Shown: positions 36,826 through 44,946 of the stretch, piece by piece
How the letters are laid out: each line of letters starts with the position of its first letter
Position numbering within the stretch: position 1 is the stretch's first letter
Source: Rickettsiaceae bacterium H1
Lineage (GTDB): Bacteria > Pseudomonadota > Alphaproteobacteria > Rickettsiales > Anaplasmataceae
Length of the DNA stretch: 64,000 bases
Reading direction: 5' to 3'
NCBI GenBank assembly: GCA_018101195.1
Contig: JACDQH010000001.1
Location: 36,518 to 100,517, forward strand
Program-made: the position numbers and the translations under genes
The notes under the pieces: generated by a model
Database searches by the model: none
The model's input: the letters and a program-made list of their open reading frames with translations, nothing else
Told to the model about the DNA's origin: nothing

Positions 36826-38100
36826 TTATAACTCTTCAAGCCGTTTTATACCTAAATTCAGAGCTTTTGCTATTCCGATAGATTTTGTTAACGTTTCTCT
36901 CCACTCTCCTTCGGGAGTAGATTCGTAAACAATTCCTCCTCCAACTTGAAATTCAAATTTATTATCTTCAATGATCAATGTTCTTATTACCACCGAAAGA
37001 TCTAAGCTTCCATCTTCATCGAACCAACCGATCGAACCAGTATATAAACCTCGGCGCCATTTCTCAATTTGCCTACACCACTTCATCACTTGAATTTTTG
37101 GCGCACCAGTAATAGAACCAGCAGGAAAACAGTTTTTAACAAATTGCAAAGAAGAAACATTAGGTAATTTTCTCGATCTTACCGTTGATAATGCATGATG
37201 AACGGTTTCATAAGAATAGATCTTATATAAATCTTCTACTTTTATCGAATCGGCATAAGACCCTTTGGTAAAATCATTACGCATTAAATCGGCAATCATA
37301 ATGTGTTCCGACTGATCTTTCTCGCTTTTTTGCAACTTGATTTTCGATAATTCATCTTGGTAAATGTCACTAAAACGAGCGGAAGTACCTTTAATCAAAT
37401 TATTCTCGGCCAATCCCTTTGCAGATAATTTAATAAACATTTCAGGGCTGGATGAAATTACTCTATATTTTCCAAGTTTTAAAAAAGCAGAGTAAGGTCC
37501 GGGACTACATTCAGATAATTTTGCAAATATTCCCAGAGAACTAAAACCCTCGGATAAAGTACCATAAAATTTACGTGTAATATTTGCTTGATAAAAATCA
37601 CCTCGTACTATTGCATCCAAAGTTTTTTCTATGTTTCGACAATATTCTTCTTTCGTCATATTAGAATGCACACTGCTGACTTTAGTATCAGAAGACGGGA
37701 TAATTTTAGCATCAGGAAAAATGTTGTCAGTATAAGAAGTGAACGAGCAAACTTTTTTTTCGTGATCGAACACAATAATTTTAGCAAATTGAACCATCCA
37801 CATATCCGGCATTTTTATATAATACCGTTCAAGGTCATTTTTCTCAGAAAGCATTTCGTATCCCAGATAACCGAACCACCTTACTTTTTTTGATAATGGC
37901 TGGAAATCATCGATATTTTTTACGCTTTCAATCGGCGAGTATGCTAAATACGAATATCTTCCACTATACTTTGTAAGTAACGAAGAATATAAAAAAACAA
38001 AATCTTCTCCTAAATCATCAACTGCCGCTGCTAATTTCAAGGGATTAATCCAAGGGATATCGTATTGCCACATTTTTTGAAAAACAATTCTCTTCATCAA
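36826..38100 (-). CDS. pabB: aminodeoxychorismate synthase component I (PabB-like)
   Basis: 424 aa chorismate-utilising enzyme. Signatures: GDFYQANITRKF, SSSPEMFIKL, LIKGTSAR (about 240-247; commonly IKGTRPR), EKDQSEHIMIADLMRNDF, VHHALSTVRSRK and FPAGSITGAPKIQVMKW. The IKGT lysine and YQANITR phrase favour PabB (folate) over TrpE. Start may be ATG 38100 or 38097. Lies 5 nt after pssA and on the same strand, so psd-pssA-pabB look like one transcript. No PabA or PabC in the window. Confidence 0.88.
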   Translation of the reverse strand: MMKRIVFQKMWQYDIPWINPLKLAAAVDDLGEDFVFLYSSLLTKYSGRYSYLAYSPIESVKNIDDFQPLSKKVRWFGYLGYEMLSEKNDLERYYIKMPDMWMVQFAKIIVFDHEKKVCSFTSYTDNIFPDAKIIPSSDTKVSSVHSNMTKEEYCRNIEKTLDAIVRGDFYQANITRKFYGTLSEGFSSLGIFAKLSECSPGPYSAFLKLGKYRVISSSPEMFIKLSAKGLAENNLIKGTSARFSDIYQDELSKIKLQKSEKDQSEHIMIADLMRNDFTKGSYADSIKVEDLYKIYSYETVHHALSTVRSRKLPNVSSLQFVKNCFPAGSITGAPKIQVMKWCRQIEKWRRGLYTGSIGWFDEDGSLDLSVVIRTLIIEDNKFEFQVGGGIVYESTPEGEWRETLTKSIGIAKALNLGIKRLEEL

Positions 38101-38105
38101 TAAAG

Positions 38106-38843
38106 TTATTTACGGCTTAAGTAAAGACGAATTGTTCCAGTAATCGGAACAGAGATAAGATAAAGTGTTCCCAATACTGTTAATGTTACCCAAGGCTTGG
38201 TTATTAAAAAAACTATTAACAAACCAAAAAACAGCATAACAAGTGAAACTATATTTTTCGGTATTTTGATATTTTTCAAGGAAAACGTAGGAATTCTACT
38301 AACAACCAATATAGAAACTACTAATAAATAAGCCATAATCTCCACTATCGTTATAAAATCGAAATAAGGGCAGCCTACGAAAGATAGCATTAACGGAATT
38401 AAAGATAATAAAGCACCAACAGGTGCAGGAACTCCCATAATAAAAGTATCTTCGGTATAATCCTCTTTTTTCTCGTGAACCGACGTGTTAAACCTAGCTA
38501 AACGTATCGCCATGCAAATAACCATAATCATGACTAAAACCCATCCGTACACTTTTATGGTTTTTAGCTTCCAAAAGTATAGCAGAAATGCCGGAGCAAC
38601 ACCGAAATTCAAAAAATCAGCCAGAGAGTCGAGCTGAGCACCGAATTCACTGGTAGAATGCAAAAACCTTGCTATTTTTCCATCCATGCCATCAATTATA
38701 GCGGCAAAGGTAATGAAAATTGTCGCTAATTCCCATTTAGCCATAAAAGTATACTTTATAGAAGTCAAACCGAAACACAAACCCATCAAAGTCATTATGT
38801 TGGGAAAAAGCTTACTGACAGGCAAGAATTTATTTTCTTTCAT
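38106..38843 (-). CDS. pssA: CDP-diacylglycerol--serine O-phosphatidyltransferase
   Basis: 245 aa, makes phosphatidylserine in the inner membrane. The CDP-alcohol phosphotransferase signature DGx2ARx8Gx3Dx3D is complete in DGKIARFLHSTSEFG then AQLDSLAD (about residues 50-72). Six to eight transmembrane helices. Its ATG overlaps the psd stop by 4 nt, coupling it to the next enzyme in phosphatidylethanolamine synthesis. Confidence 0.95.
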   Translation of the reverse strand: MKENKFLPVSKLFPNIMTLMGLCFGLTSIKYTFMAKWELATIFITFAAIIDGMDGKIARFLHSTSEFGAQLDSLADFLNFGVAPAFLLYFWKLKTIKVYGWVLVMIMVICMAIRLARFNTSVHEKKEDYTEDTFIMGVPAPVGALLSLIPLMLSFVGCPYFDFITIVEIMAYLLVVSILVVSRIPTFSLKNIKIPKNIVSLVMLFFGLLIVFLITKPWVTLTVLGTLYLISVPITGTIRLYLSRK

Positions 38844-39499
38844 TCGGTAGTATATTCCTCCGTTTTATATTTTTTCGCTAAATCGGCTAATCTTGTTTCT
38901 CCCCCTATTACTGTTTGTCCTTCCGCCACAAGTAAACTTACATCTTTTGGAACAATAACATCCATCCTACTACCAAATTTAATAATACCGAAACGCTTAC
39001 CGGCAGTTACTTGTTCTCCTTCCTTTAAATTACATACAATACGGCGCGATATAAATCCGGCTATTTGTGAAAACGTAATCTCCGTTCCCGATTCCGTTTT
39101 CACGATAATATCTTGACGTTCATTATCTTCCGAATCTTTATGCGAACTGGCACGAACAAATTTTCCCGGATTATATTTTAAGCTCTGTATAGTACCAGAA
39201 ATCGGAATTCTATTAACGTGAACATTCATTATACTTAAAAATATGCTGATGCGAATTCCGTCTTTACGATCACGATCGATATTATAAATAGTCCCATCTG
39301 CAGGGCTTAACACTAAATCTTTATTAATCGGTACCACTCTTATCGGGTCTCTAAAAAAGAATGCACACCCTGTGGCAGTAAGCAGCGAGAGTACTCCCAG
39401 CCCCCAAGAAATAGCAAAAGCAATAAATGTGGCAACTATTAACACCCCAACAAAAAGATAACCTTCCTTACTGATAGGGTCGAACATTTTGTAGCTCAT
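38840..39499 (-). CDS. psd: phosphatidylserine decarboxylase, short type
   Basis: 219 aa. Converts phosphatidylserine to phosphatidylethanolamine. The self-cleavage site giving the pyruvoyl group is the Gly-Ser in IKFGSRMDVIVP (about residues 181-192), as in the short alphaproteobacterial form. Two hydrophobic segments near the N-terminus (residues 13-45) anchor it. I choose ATG 39499 (MSYKMFDPIS), which has AGGA 7 nt upstream, over a TTG at 39520. First gene of the psd-pssA-pabB series. Confidence 0.93.
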   Translation of the reverse strand: MSYKMFDPISKEGYLFVGVLIVATFIAFAISWGLGVLSLLTATGCAFFFRDPIRVVPINKDLVLSPADGTIYNIDRDRKDGIRISIFLSIMNVHVNRIPISGTIQSLKYNPGKFVRASSHKDSEDNERQDIIVKTESGTEITFSQIAGFISRRIVCNLKEGEQVTAGKRFGIIKFGSRMDVIVPKDVSLLVAEGQTVIGGETRLADLAKKYKTEEYTTE

Positions 39500-39654
39500 T
39501 TTTTTCCTGATTAAGAACAATATTATGGTAATAAAAAGTCAAACATTAGCAAGTGATTACCAACACGAAACATCGAATTTCTACTCCAGCAGAATAAAAC
39601 TACGATTTTTATATTAAAAATCAAATAAATTAACTTTTTGATTAAGTTTAAGGC

Positions 39655-40258
39655 TTGCAAAATCTAACCAAACTTAAGAAGCTGAAAACTTTAGTTTTAG
39701 ACGACCATCGTACGGACAGGAGAACACTTGAAAACTTTCCGAAATTTCAACATTTGACTTATCTTAATATATGTGTGCCTAAATTAACAAACTCGGAAAT
39801 AGAAAGTATAAAAGCGAATTTTTCCAAATCTAGAACGCCTAACTTTAATCATCAAGAAAAATAGTGAAATTGAGGCCATAAGCAAACTTAGCGAGTTAAA
39901 CACCTCTATCAATTTAGAAGTACATAAAAATCATCAAGGTGACCTGCTGCTGGAAACGCTCGGAAACGTGAATAATTTAAAATAACTCCGATTGCATGAT
40001 TGTGAAAATATTACAGGTGCAAGTTTACAGCATCTTGCTAATTTGAAAAACTTAACAGATCTTACTCTGATAAAATGCAAAGATCTTACAAAGAAGGAGA
40101 TTCTCGATAATCTCTCTCAGTTAAAAACTTTACAAACACTTCACCTTTGCAATACTGAAGTTACAAAAAGCGACATATCAACCGTTACTCACAATTGGCC
40201 GAATTTCACCAAGCTAAAACTTGGCTGCAACGTTTATTATGGTAAAGAATTAAGTTAG
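39655..40258 (+). pseudogene. leucine-rich repeat gene remnant
   Basis: Two LRR-coding pieces: 39655-39864 (LTKLKKLKTLVLDDH, FPKFQHLTYLNICVPKLTNSEI) and 39992-40258 (LRLHDCENITGASLQHLANLKNLTDLTLIKC, LSQLKTLQTLHLCNTEVTKSDI). The second is preceded in frame by a TAA (NLK-stop-LRLHD), and a frame step separates the two. The 5' part of the gene is missing. Repeats are of the same 24-25-residue type as the other LRR loci, so this is a truncated, dead paralogue. Confidence 0.75.
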
Positions 40259-40366
40259 GAATAACCGCAAGCACAACTGAAAAATGTTAACGTTTTAACA
40301 TTAACAAAGAGCGGTTATCGTACCACCATATTCTAAAAAACAAAAACTATTACTTATAAAATTTGT

Positions 40367-40395
40367 CCTTGTTTTGCACAATAAGGATATTTTTC
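40367..40395 (+). terminator. weak hairpin plus T-rich run
   Basis: CCTTGTT (40367-40373) can pair with AATAAGG (40380-40386, one G-U pair) around a 6-nt loop, followed by ATATTTTT. It could end transcription coming from the LRR remnant. Confidence 0.35.
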
Positions 40396-40435
40396 ATAAG
40401 GTCAAACGCATTTTTAAACTTTTAAAAAGTGTAAA

Positions 40436-40690
40436 TTAATTCAAAACCTCATCAAGCTTGCCGTTCCGTTGAGCCTCTTTCAAGTCATCGTAACCGCCAA
40501 TGTGGCAATCATTTACGAAAATTTGCGGCACCGTTTTTTTCCCTCTGGATTTTTTCATCATCTCTTCTCTCAATTTTTCCGAGGTTCCGATATTTATTTC
40601 GGTATAATTCAAACCTTTGGACTCAAGTAATTTTTTTGCCGTCATGCAAAATCTACAATTATTATTCGAATATATGATTATTTTATTCAT
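40436..40690 (-). CDS. grxC: glutaredoxin 3
   Basis: 84 aa. The start is ATG 40690 (MNKIIIYSNNNC), chosen because GAGG lies 5 nt upstream. The thioredoxin-fold core is complete: active site CRFC (residues 12-15; CPYC in most Grx3), then TVPQIFVNDCHIGGYDD with the cis-Pro and GGYDD glutathione site. The change of the middle residues to Arg-Phe is unusual and may alter redox potential. It sits just downstream of the structured RNA on the same strand. Confidence 0.92.
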   Translation of the reverse strand: MNKIIIYSNNNCRFCMTAKKLLESKGLNYTEINIGTSEKLREEMMKKSRGKKTVPQIFVNDCHIGGYDDLKEAQRNGKLDEVLN

Positions 40691-40708
40691 TATAACCTCA
40701 TAAAACAT

Positions 40709-40868
40709 GCCCGTTCTGCCGTTAGCTTCATTTCATCCGAACGGACGGGTTTGTATAGGTGGGCGCAGTATTAACATACGTAAATATTATTCTATATATC
40801 AGTGACCACTCCCTAATTAATTTAATTAGCTCCTGGCGGTACAAACAAGCCTCACGCACAGAACAGAC
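40709..40868 (-). ncRNA. structured RNA, possibly 6S RNA or a grxC leader
   Basis: A 160-nt stretch without a gene. Its ends pair: 40709-40719 with 40858-40868 gives 11 bp on the minus strand, counting three G-U pairs; on the plus strand the same three positions are C-A mismatches, so the RNA is probably minus. Inside, 40749-40755 pairs with 40840-40846 (7 bp) and 40813-40819 with 40823-40829 forms a 7-bp hairpin. An extended -10 box lies exactly 7 nt before the 5' end of the stem. A long rod with internal bubbles and closed ends of about 160 nt fits 6S RNA, but I cannot confirm the family; a leader of grxC is the alternative. Confidence 0.45.
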
Positions 40869-40874
40869 TTTTTT

Positions 40875-40883
40875 ATTATAGCA
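40875..40883 (-). promoter_or_regulatory. extended -10 promoter before the structured RNA
   Basis: Minus-strand TGCTATAAT, a perfect extended -10, placing transcription start at about 40868, the first base of the closing stem. A TTGATT at 40900-40905 could be the -35 but the 19-bp spacing is long. Confidence 0.5.
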
Positions 40884-41059
40884 TAAAATATTAAGAAAAA
40901 ATCAACAGATTTGTCACCAAAATTTCAACTTTTATTCCCCTATAAGCTTCATTAATAATAATAAAGTAACTAAAGTAATTATTTTAACAATAAATATGTC
41001 AGTTATAAAAAAAATCTTGCATGAAAACTTCTATTCGGTAAAATTTATCTTTAATATAC

Positions 41060-41839
41060 ATGCAAATTTTGACTAAAAACGTGTTTCCGAATAAGCGAAA
41101 AATATGTGAAGGAAAAGCAAAAATCATTTTCGCAACAGAAAACGATCCCAATACCGTCATCCAACACTTTAAGGACGATATCACTGCATTTAACAACAAA
41201 AAACGCTCTATTTTACCTGGAAAAGGAGTGTTAAACAACTGTATAACCAGCTTTTTTATGAGCCGTTTAAATAATATTGGTATTAATACTCATTTCATAA
41301 AGCAGTTGAATATGAAAGAACAACTTGTCAAAAAAGTTGAAATGATACCAATAGAAGTAGTTGTAAGAAACGTTGCTTCCGGCGGAATATGTAAACGTTT
41401 GCAAATAAAAGAAGGTAAACACTTGGATCCCAGCATTATAGAATTTTTTTACAAAATCAGTGACGACCCGTTAGTAACGGACGAACATATAGTCCATTGT
41501 TTAAACTTATTAAGCATCTGGGAATTGGAAGAGATAAAAATGGTCTCTATGCGAATCAACGATTTTTTAAACGGAGTATTTTCAACAATTAATATTTCGC
41601 TAATAGATTTTAAATTGGAATTCGGCCATTACAACGGTCAATTGTTTTTAGCAGACGAAATAAGCCCAGATTCTTGCAGATTATGGGATAATACCACCAA
41701 CATGAAACTCGATAAAGATTGTTACAGGTTGGAACTCGGTGATGTTATTTCCAGATATAAAGAGGTAGCAAAAAGATTAGGTATACCCATTCCTATTTTA
41801 CATGAAGAAAAAGCGGAAAATAGGAAAAAAAATAAGTGA
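41060..41839 (+). CDS. purC: phosphoribosylaminoimidazole-succinocarboxamide synthase
   Basis: 259 aa, SAICAR synthetase of purine synthesis. Motifs: KRKICEGKAKIIFATE (ATP site), DDITAFNNKKRSILPGKGVLNN, VEMIPIEVVVRNVASGGICKRL, LFLADEISPDSCRLWD. Full length. A possible first start at 41060 gives 18 extra residues before KRKICEG compared with minimal homologues; no better start is seen. Convergent with priA with a 2-nt gap. Confidence 0.94.
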   Translation: MQILTKNVFPNKRKICEGKAKIIFATENDPNTVIQHFKDDITAFNNKKRSILPGKGVLNNCITSFFMSRLNNIGINTHFIKQLNMKEQLVKKVEMIPIEVVVRNVASGGICKRLQIKEGKHLDPSIIEFFYKISDDPLVTDEHIVHCLNLLSIWELEEIKMVSMRINDFLNGVFSTINISLIDFKLEFGHYNGQLFLADEISPDSCRLWDNTTNMKLDKDCYRLELGDVISRYKEVAKRLGIPIPILHEEKAENRKKNK

Positions 41840-41841
41840 TT

Positions 41842-43932
41842 TTAAAACAAATTGAAACTATCGACATCAACTCTAATAATTTTATTGTAGCGAGTTATTA
41901 AACCACAATTTCTAATTCGAGATTGTATGTCAAAATTTTTAGGTGAAACGATCACTATTTTATAAACACACCTTTTGTTTACCAGATAAATACCAGCAGG
42001 AACAGGGCCTAATATCCGTAATCGATTATGTTTTAGTTCTTTAGCCATACTGTTAGCAACAGAAACAGCCTTATCCTCATTCGCACTCTTAACGGTAATA
42101 GTAACAATTTTGGTAAAAGGAGGCATCTTTCCTTGTTCACGCAAGTCTAATTCATATGAATAAAATTCTTCTTTACTACATAAATACCTTTTAATAATTT
42201 CATTAGGGGTATAAGTTTGCAGCAATACCAAACCCTTTTCATTTTCCCTACCAGCACGACCGGAAACCTGTTGCAGCAATTGATAAGTTCTTTCGGCAGA
42301 TCTTAAATCGCCTCCATGTAAAGTGGCATCGGCATCAATTACACCAACCAAACTTATTTTAGGAAAATGATGACCCTTCGTTATCATTTGAGTGCCAATG
42401 ATAATATCTACTTCCCCCATTAAAATTTTTCGCAGAAATTCTTTATCAGTAATCAAATCACTGCTGATCGTAACTACCTTAGCATCAGGTATTACCGATT
42501 TTACCTCTTCCTCTATTTTCTCGACACCCATACCGTAAGAACTTAAAGAACTTTCAGTTTTACATTCGGGACAATCGTTCGATAATTTTGATCTGTAACC
42601 GCAATAATGGCACAAAAAAGCTTTATATACTTTATGTTTAATCAGCCATGACGAGCATTTTACACATTGTAATTTATAGCCGCACCGGTCACACATACTG
42701 AATTGGCTATAACCTCGACGATTTAAAAAAAGTAAAACTTGTTTTTTCCTATCCAAAGTTGCCTTCATTACCCGATATAGCTGGGGGCTAACCCATTTAT
42801 CCCTTTTATTTTGCCGCATATCGACTACTCGTACAGACGGTAGTTCTACTTTGCTATGTCTTTCAGATAAAGTCACACGTTTAAATTTTCCCGATCGGGC
42901 ATTAAAAAAACTTTCTAACGAAGGAGTGGCCGAAGAAAGAATTATCGGTATATTTTCCATTTTAGCTTTAACTATCGCCATGTCACGGCCATGATAATTA
43001 ATTTTACTCATATTTTGTTTGAAAGAATTATCATGTTCCTCGTCTACAACTATTATTTTTAAATTTTTATACGGTAAAAATAATGAGGAACGCGCTCCAA
43101 TTATTATTTGTGCCTTACCCGTAACTATTCTCCACCAATTAATTCGTCTGCTTTTTTTCGATAAAGACGAGTGCCATTTAACTATACGAACAGAATCGAA
43201 ATATTTTTCGAATCTTGCTTTTACTTGAGCAGCCAATATTATCTCCGGTAATATTACCAGTGCTTGATTATTACTGTTTTCTTTTAGTATTTCAGCAATT
43301 ACATTTAGATACACCTCCGTTTTACCGGAACCGGTCACCCCCTCTAACAGTATTACTTTTCGGGCTAAATGATGATCGATTGTTCTACAGGCTTGTTTTT
43401 GTTCTTCGGATAAAACTATTTTGCTTTCTACCTGCGCATTTTGCAAAAGCGATCTTTGAGAAAGTTTGATAATGTTAGACTGAAGCATTTTTTTTAATGT
43501 TTCACGTGAAACATTGGTTTCTTCGCAAATTTCAGTATCGCTAATTATCTCATTGTCTCGAAATAGAGAAATGACTTTTTCATACGATCGGACAAATTTT
43601 TGATTTTTAATTAAATCAAGCGAATAATAATTTTCATTTTCATTTATTCCGCCTAGCGATATTTTAATTAACCCTCCGAGTGGGATAATATTATATTTAG
43701 CAACCCATTTAAGAAAAAAAACGAATTTATCGGAAAGGGTAGGTACATCGATAACCTCTACAATTTCTTTTAATTCTTCAATCAAACAATCGGAACGTAT
43801 TTTGACTACCAAACCGATAACGATTTTTCCCCGAAAAGAAACTTTGACATAGGAAAATAGAGATATATCTCTGCTTGCATAATAATAAAAAGTTTTATCT
43901 ATAGGTAAAGCTAAAATTACCTCGACATACAT
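41842..43932 (-). CDS. priA: primosomal replication restart helicase PriA
   Basis: 696 aa. DNA-binding N-terminus, then helicase domain with Walker A LEGVTGSGKTEVYL (about 196-209) and DEEH box VVDEEHDNSF. Eight zinc-binding cysteines in four pairs follow: CDRC, CVKC, CHYC, CPEC. Later motifs: IIGTQMITKGHHFP, GVIDADATLHGGDLRSAERTYQLLQQVSGRAGR. Restarts stalled replication forks. ATG 43932 directly abuts the stop of the upstream C26-family gene, so they may be co-transcribed. Confidence 0.95.
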   Translation of the reverse strand: MYVEVILALPIDKTFYYYASRDISLFSYVKVSFRGKIVIGLVVKIRSDCLIEELKEIVEVIDVPTLSDKFVFFLKWVAKYNIIPLGGLIKISLGGINENENYYSLDLIKNQKFVRSYEKVISLFRDNEIISDTEICEETNVSRETLKKMLQSNIIKLSQRSLLQNAQVESKIVLSEEQKQACRTIDHHLARKVILLEGVTGSGKTEVYLNVIAEILKENSNNQALVILPEIILAAQVKARFEKYFDSVRIVKWHSSLSKKSRRINWWRIVTGKAQIIIGARSSLFLPYKNLKIIVVDEEHDNSFKQNMSKINYHGRDMAIVKAKMENIPIILSSATPSLESFFNARSGKFKRVTLSERHSKVELPSVRVVDMRQNKRDKWVSPQLYRVMKATLDRKKQVLLFLNRRGYSQFSMCDRCGYKLQCVKCSSWLIKHKVYKAFLCHYCGYRSKLSNDCPECKTESSLSSYGMGVEKIEEEVKSVIPDAKVVTISSDLITDKEFLRKILMGEVDIIIGTQMITKGHHFPKISLVGVIDADATLHGGDLRSAERTYQLLQQVSGRAGRENEKGLVLLQTYTPNEIIKRYLCSKEEFYSYELDLREQGKMPPFTKIVTITVKSANEDKAVSVANSMAKELKHNRLRILGPVPAGIYLVNKRCVYKIVIVSPKNFDIQSRIRNCGLITRYNKIIRVDVDSFNLF

Positions 43933-44793
43933 TTACCTATTGATAAAATCCTTAAACATAGACATAATAGCACCAGTAGAAGCATCACGTAAAGACGAAA
44001 TTTTATTGTTATTGTTTTTCTCCCTGCTAATTAACAACCCCTCAGGATGATCTTGAAAATAAATATTACCGAACTTGTCTTCTATTATTTCAATCATCCC
44101 GTCACCTGAAAAACCGACTATTTTATATCCCAAGCCGTTGAGTTTTGCTATGTTTTCCACGCTATTATTCACCACCCGGGAATGAGCATCCGGTAAATAT
44201 AACGTTATCCAACCGTTTTGATCGACATTCGAATGATCCTTTATCACCGTTGCCAACCTACTCGCAGGATTCACCCTTACTTCATGCAAAGGTACGTTTT
44301 TTACGTGAGGATCCGGGTTGGAAATTAAATGTTGCTTACCGTTTCCGCGTATGGCTCCGATTTTTACGATCTCAATTCCCTTAGCATGCATTACTCCTTG
44401 TAAACCGCCGCAGATCCCAATCAAATATATTTTTTGCTCATTGGCCATTTTCACCAATACTTCAGTAACATCTTGACGATTCGTGTTGGGAGCAAACGGC
44501 TCCGAATCCAAATTGTAATAATTTCCAGGAATAATAACCCTTTTAATATAATTATCTTGAATAAATTGCCTGATTTTTGTTTCTAAATTTCCTTCTTTTT
44601 TTACAATTGCATTATAATCGATCAAAACTGATTTTGCTCCCAGATTTTCGAGCATTTCGGTTATGTCGTCAGAAAAATCCAGTTCATGAGGGTACGTTTC
44701 TTGTTGAGTACGCAAAAGACCGACTATGGAATCGGCTGCATAAGAAGAACCAAAGAAAAAACTTACTAAAAAAAACAACAGTATGTGTTTCAT
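43933..44793 (-). CDS. exported gamma-glutamyl hydrolase-like protein (peptidase C26), copy A
   Basis: 286 aa. Signal peptide MKHILLFFLVSFFFGSSYA, cleaved near residue 19. Class I glutamine amidotransferase-like fold: RVIIPGNYYNLD, RQDVTEVLVKMANEQKIYLIGICGGLQGVMHAKG with nucleophile Cys128, and the His/Glu pair in FQDHPEGLL near residue 256. The family hydrolyses gamma-glutamyl bonds (PuuD-like); export suggests a periplasmic or secreted substrate such as murein peptides or host metabolites. About 65-70 percent of residues match copy B at 47112, so the pair arose by duplication. Confidence 0.82.
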   Translation of the reverse strand: MKHILLFFLVSFFFGSSYAADSIVGLLRTQQETYPHELDFSDDITEMLENLGAKSVLIDYNAIVKKEGNLETKIRQFIQDNYIKRVIIPGNYYNLDSEPFAPNTNRQDVTEVLVKMANEQKIYLIGICGGLQGVMHAKGIEIVKIGAIRGNGKQHLISNPDPHVKNVPLHEVRVNPASRLATVIKDHSNVDQNGWITLYLPDAHSRVVNNSVENIAKLNGLGYKIVGFSGDGMIEIIEDKFGNIYFQDHPEGLLISREKNNNNKISSLRDASTGAIMSMFKDFINR

Positions 44794-44946
44794 TGTATTA
44801 AATAAGCGTCAAACAGCTTAACATTATATACCTTTTATATAAAGCAAACAATATTAATTTATGTGTTAAAAAAAATATTATTCTTTAATTAATATTATAT
44901 ATTCACAGTATGATATACTGGTAAGTTTATTAATAATAATCAAAAA

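Noticed and set aside
40709..40868. tmRNA (permuted two-piece form)
   Set aside because: No T-arm sequence, no encoded CCA end and no tag reading frame are visible in the structured region.
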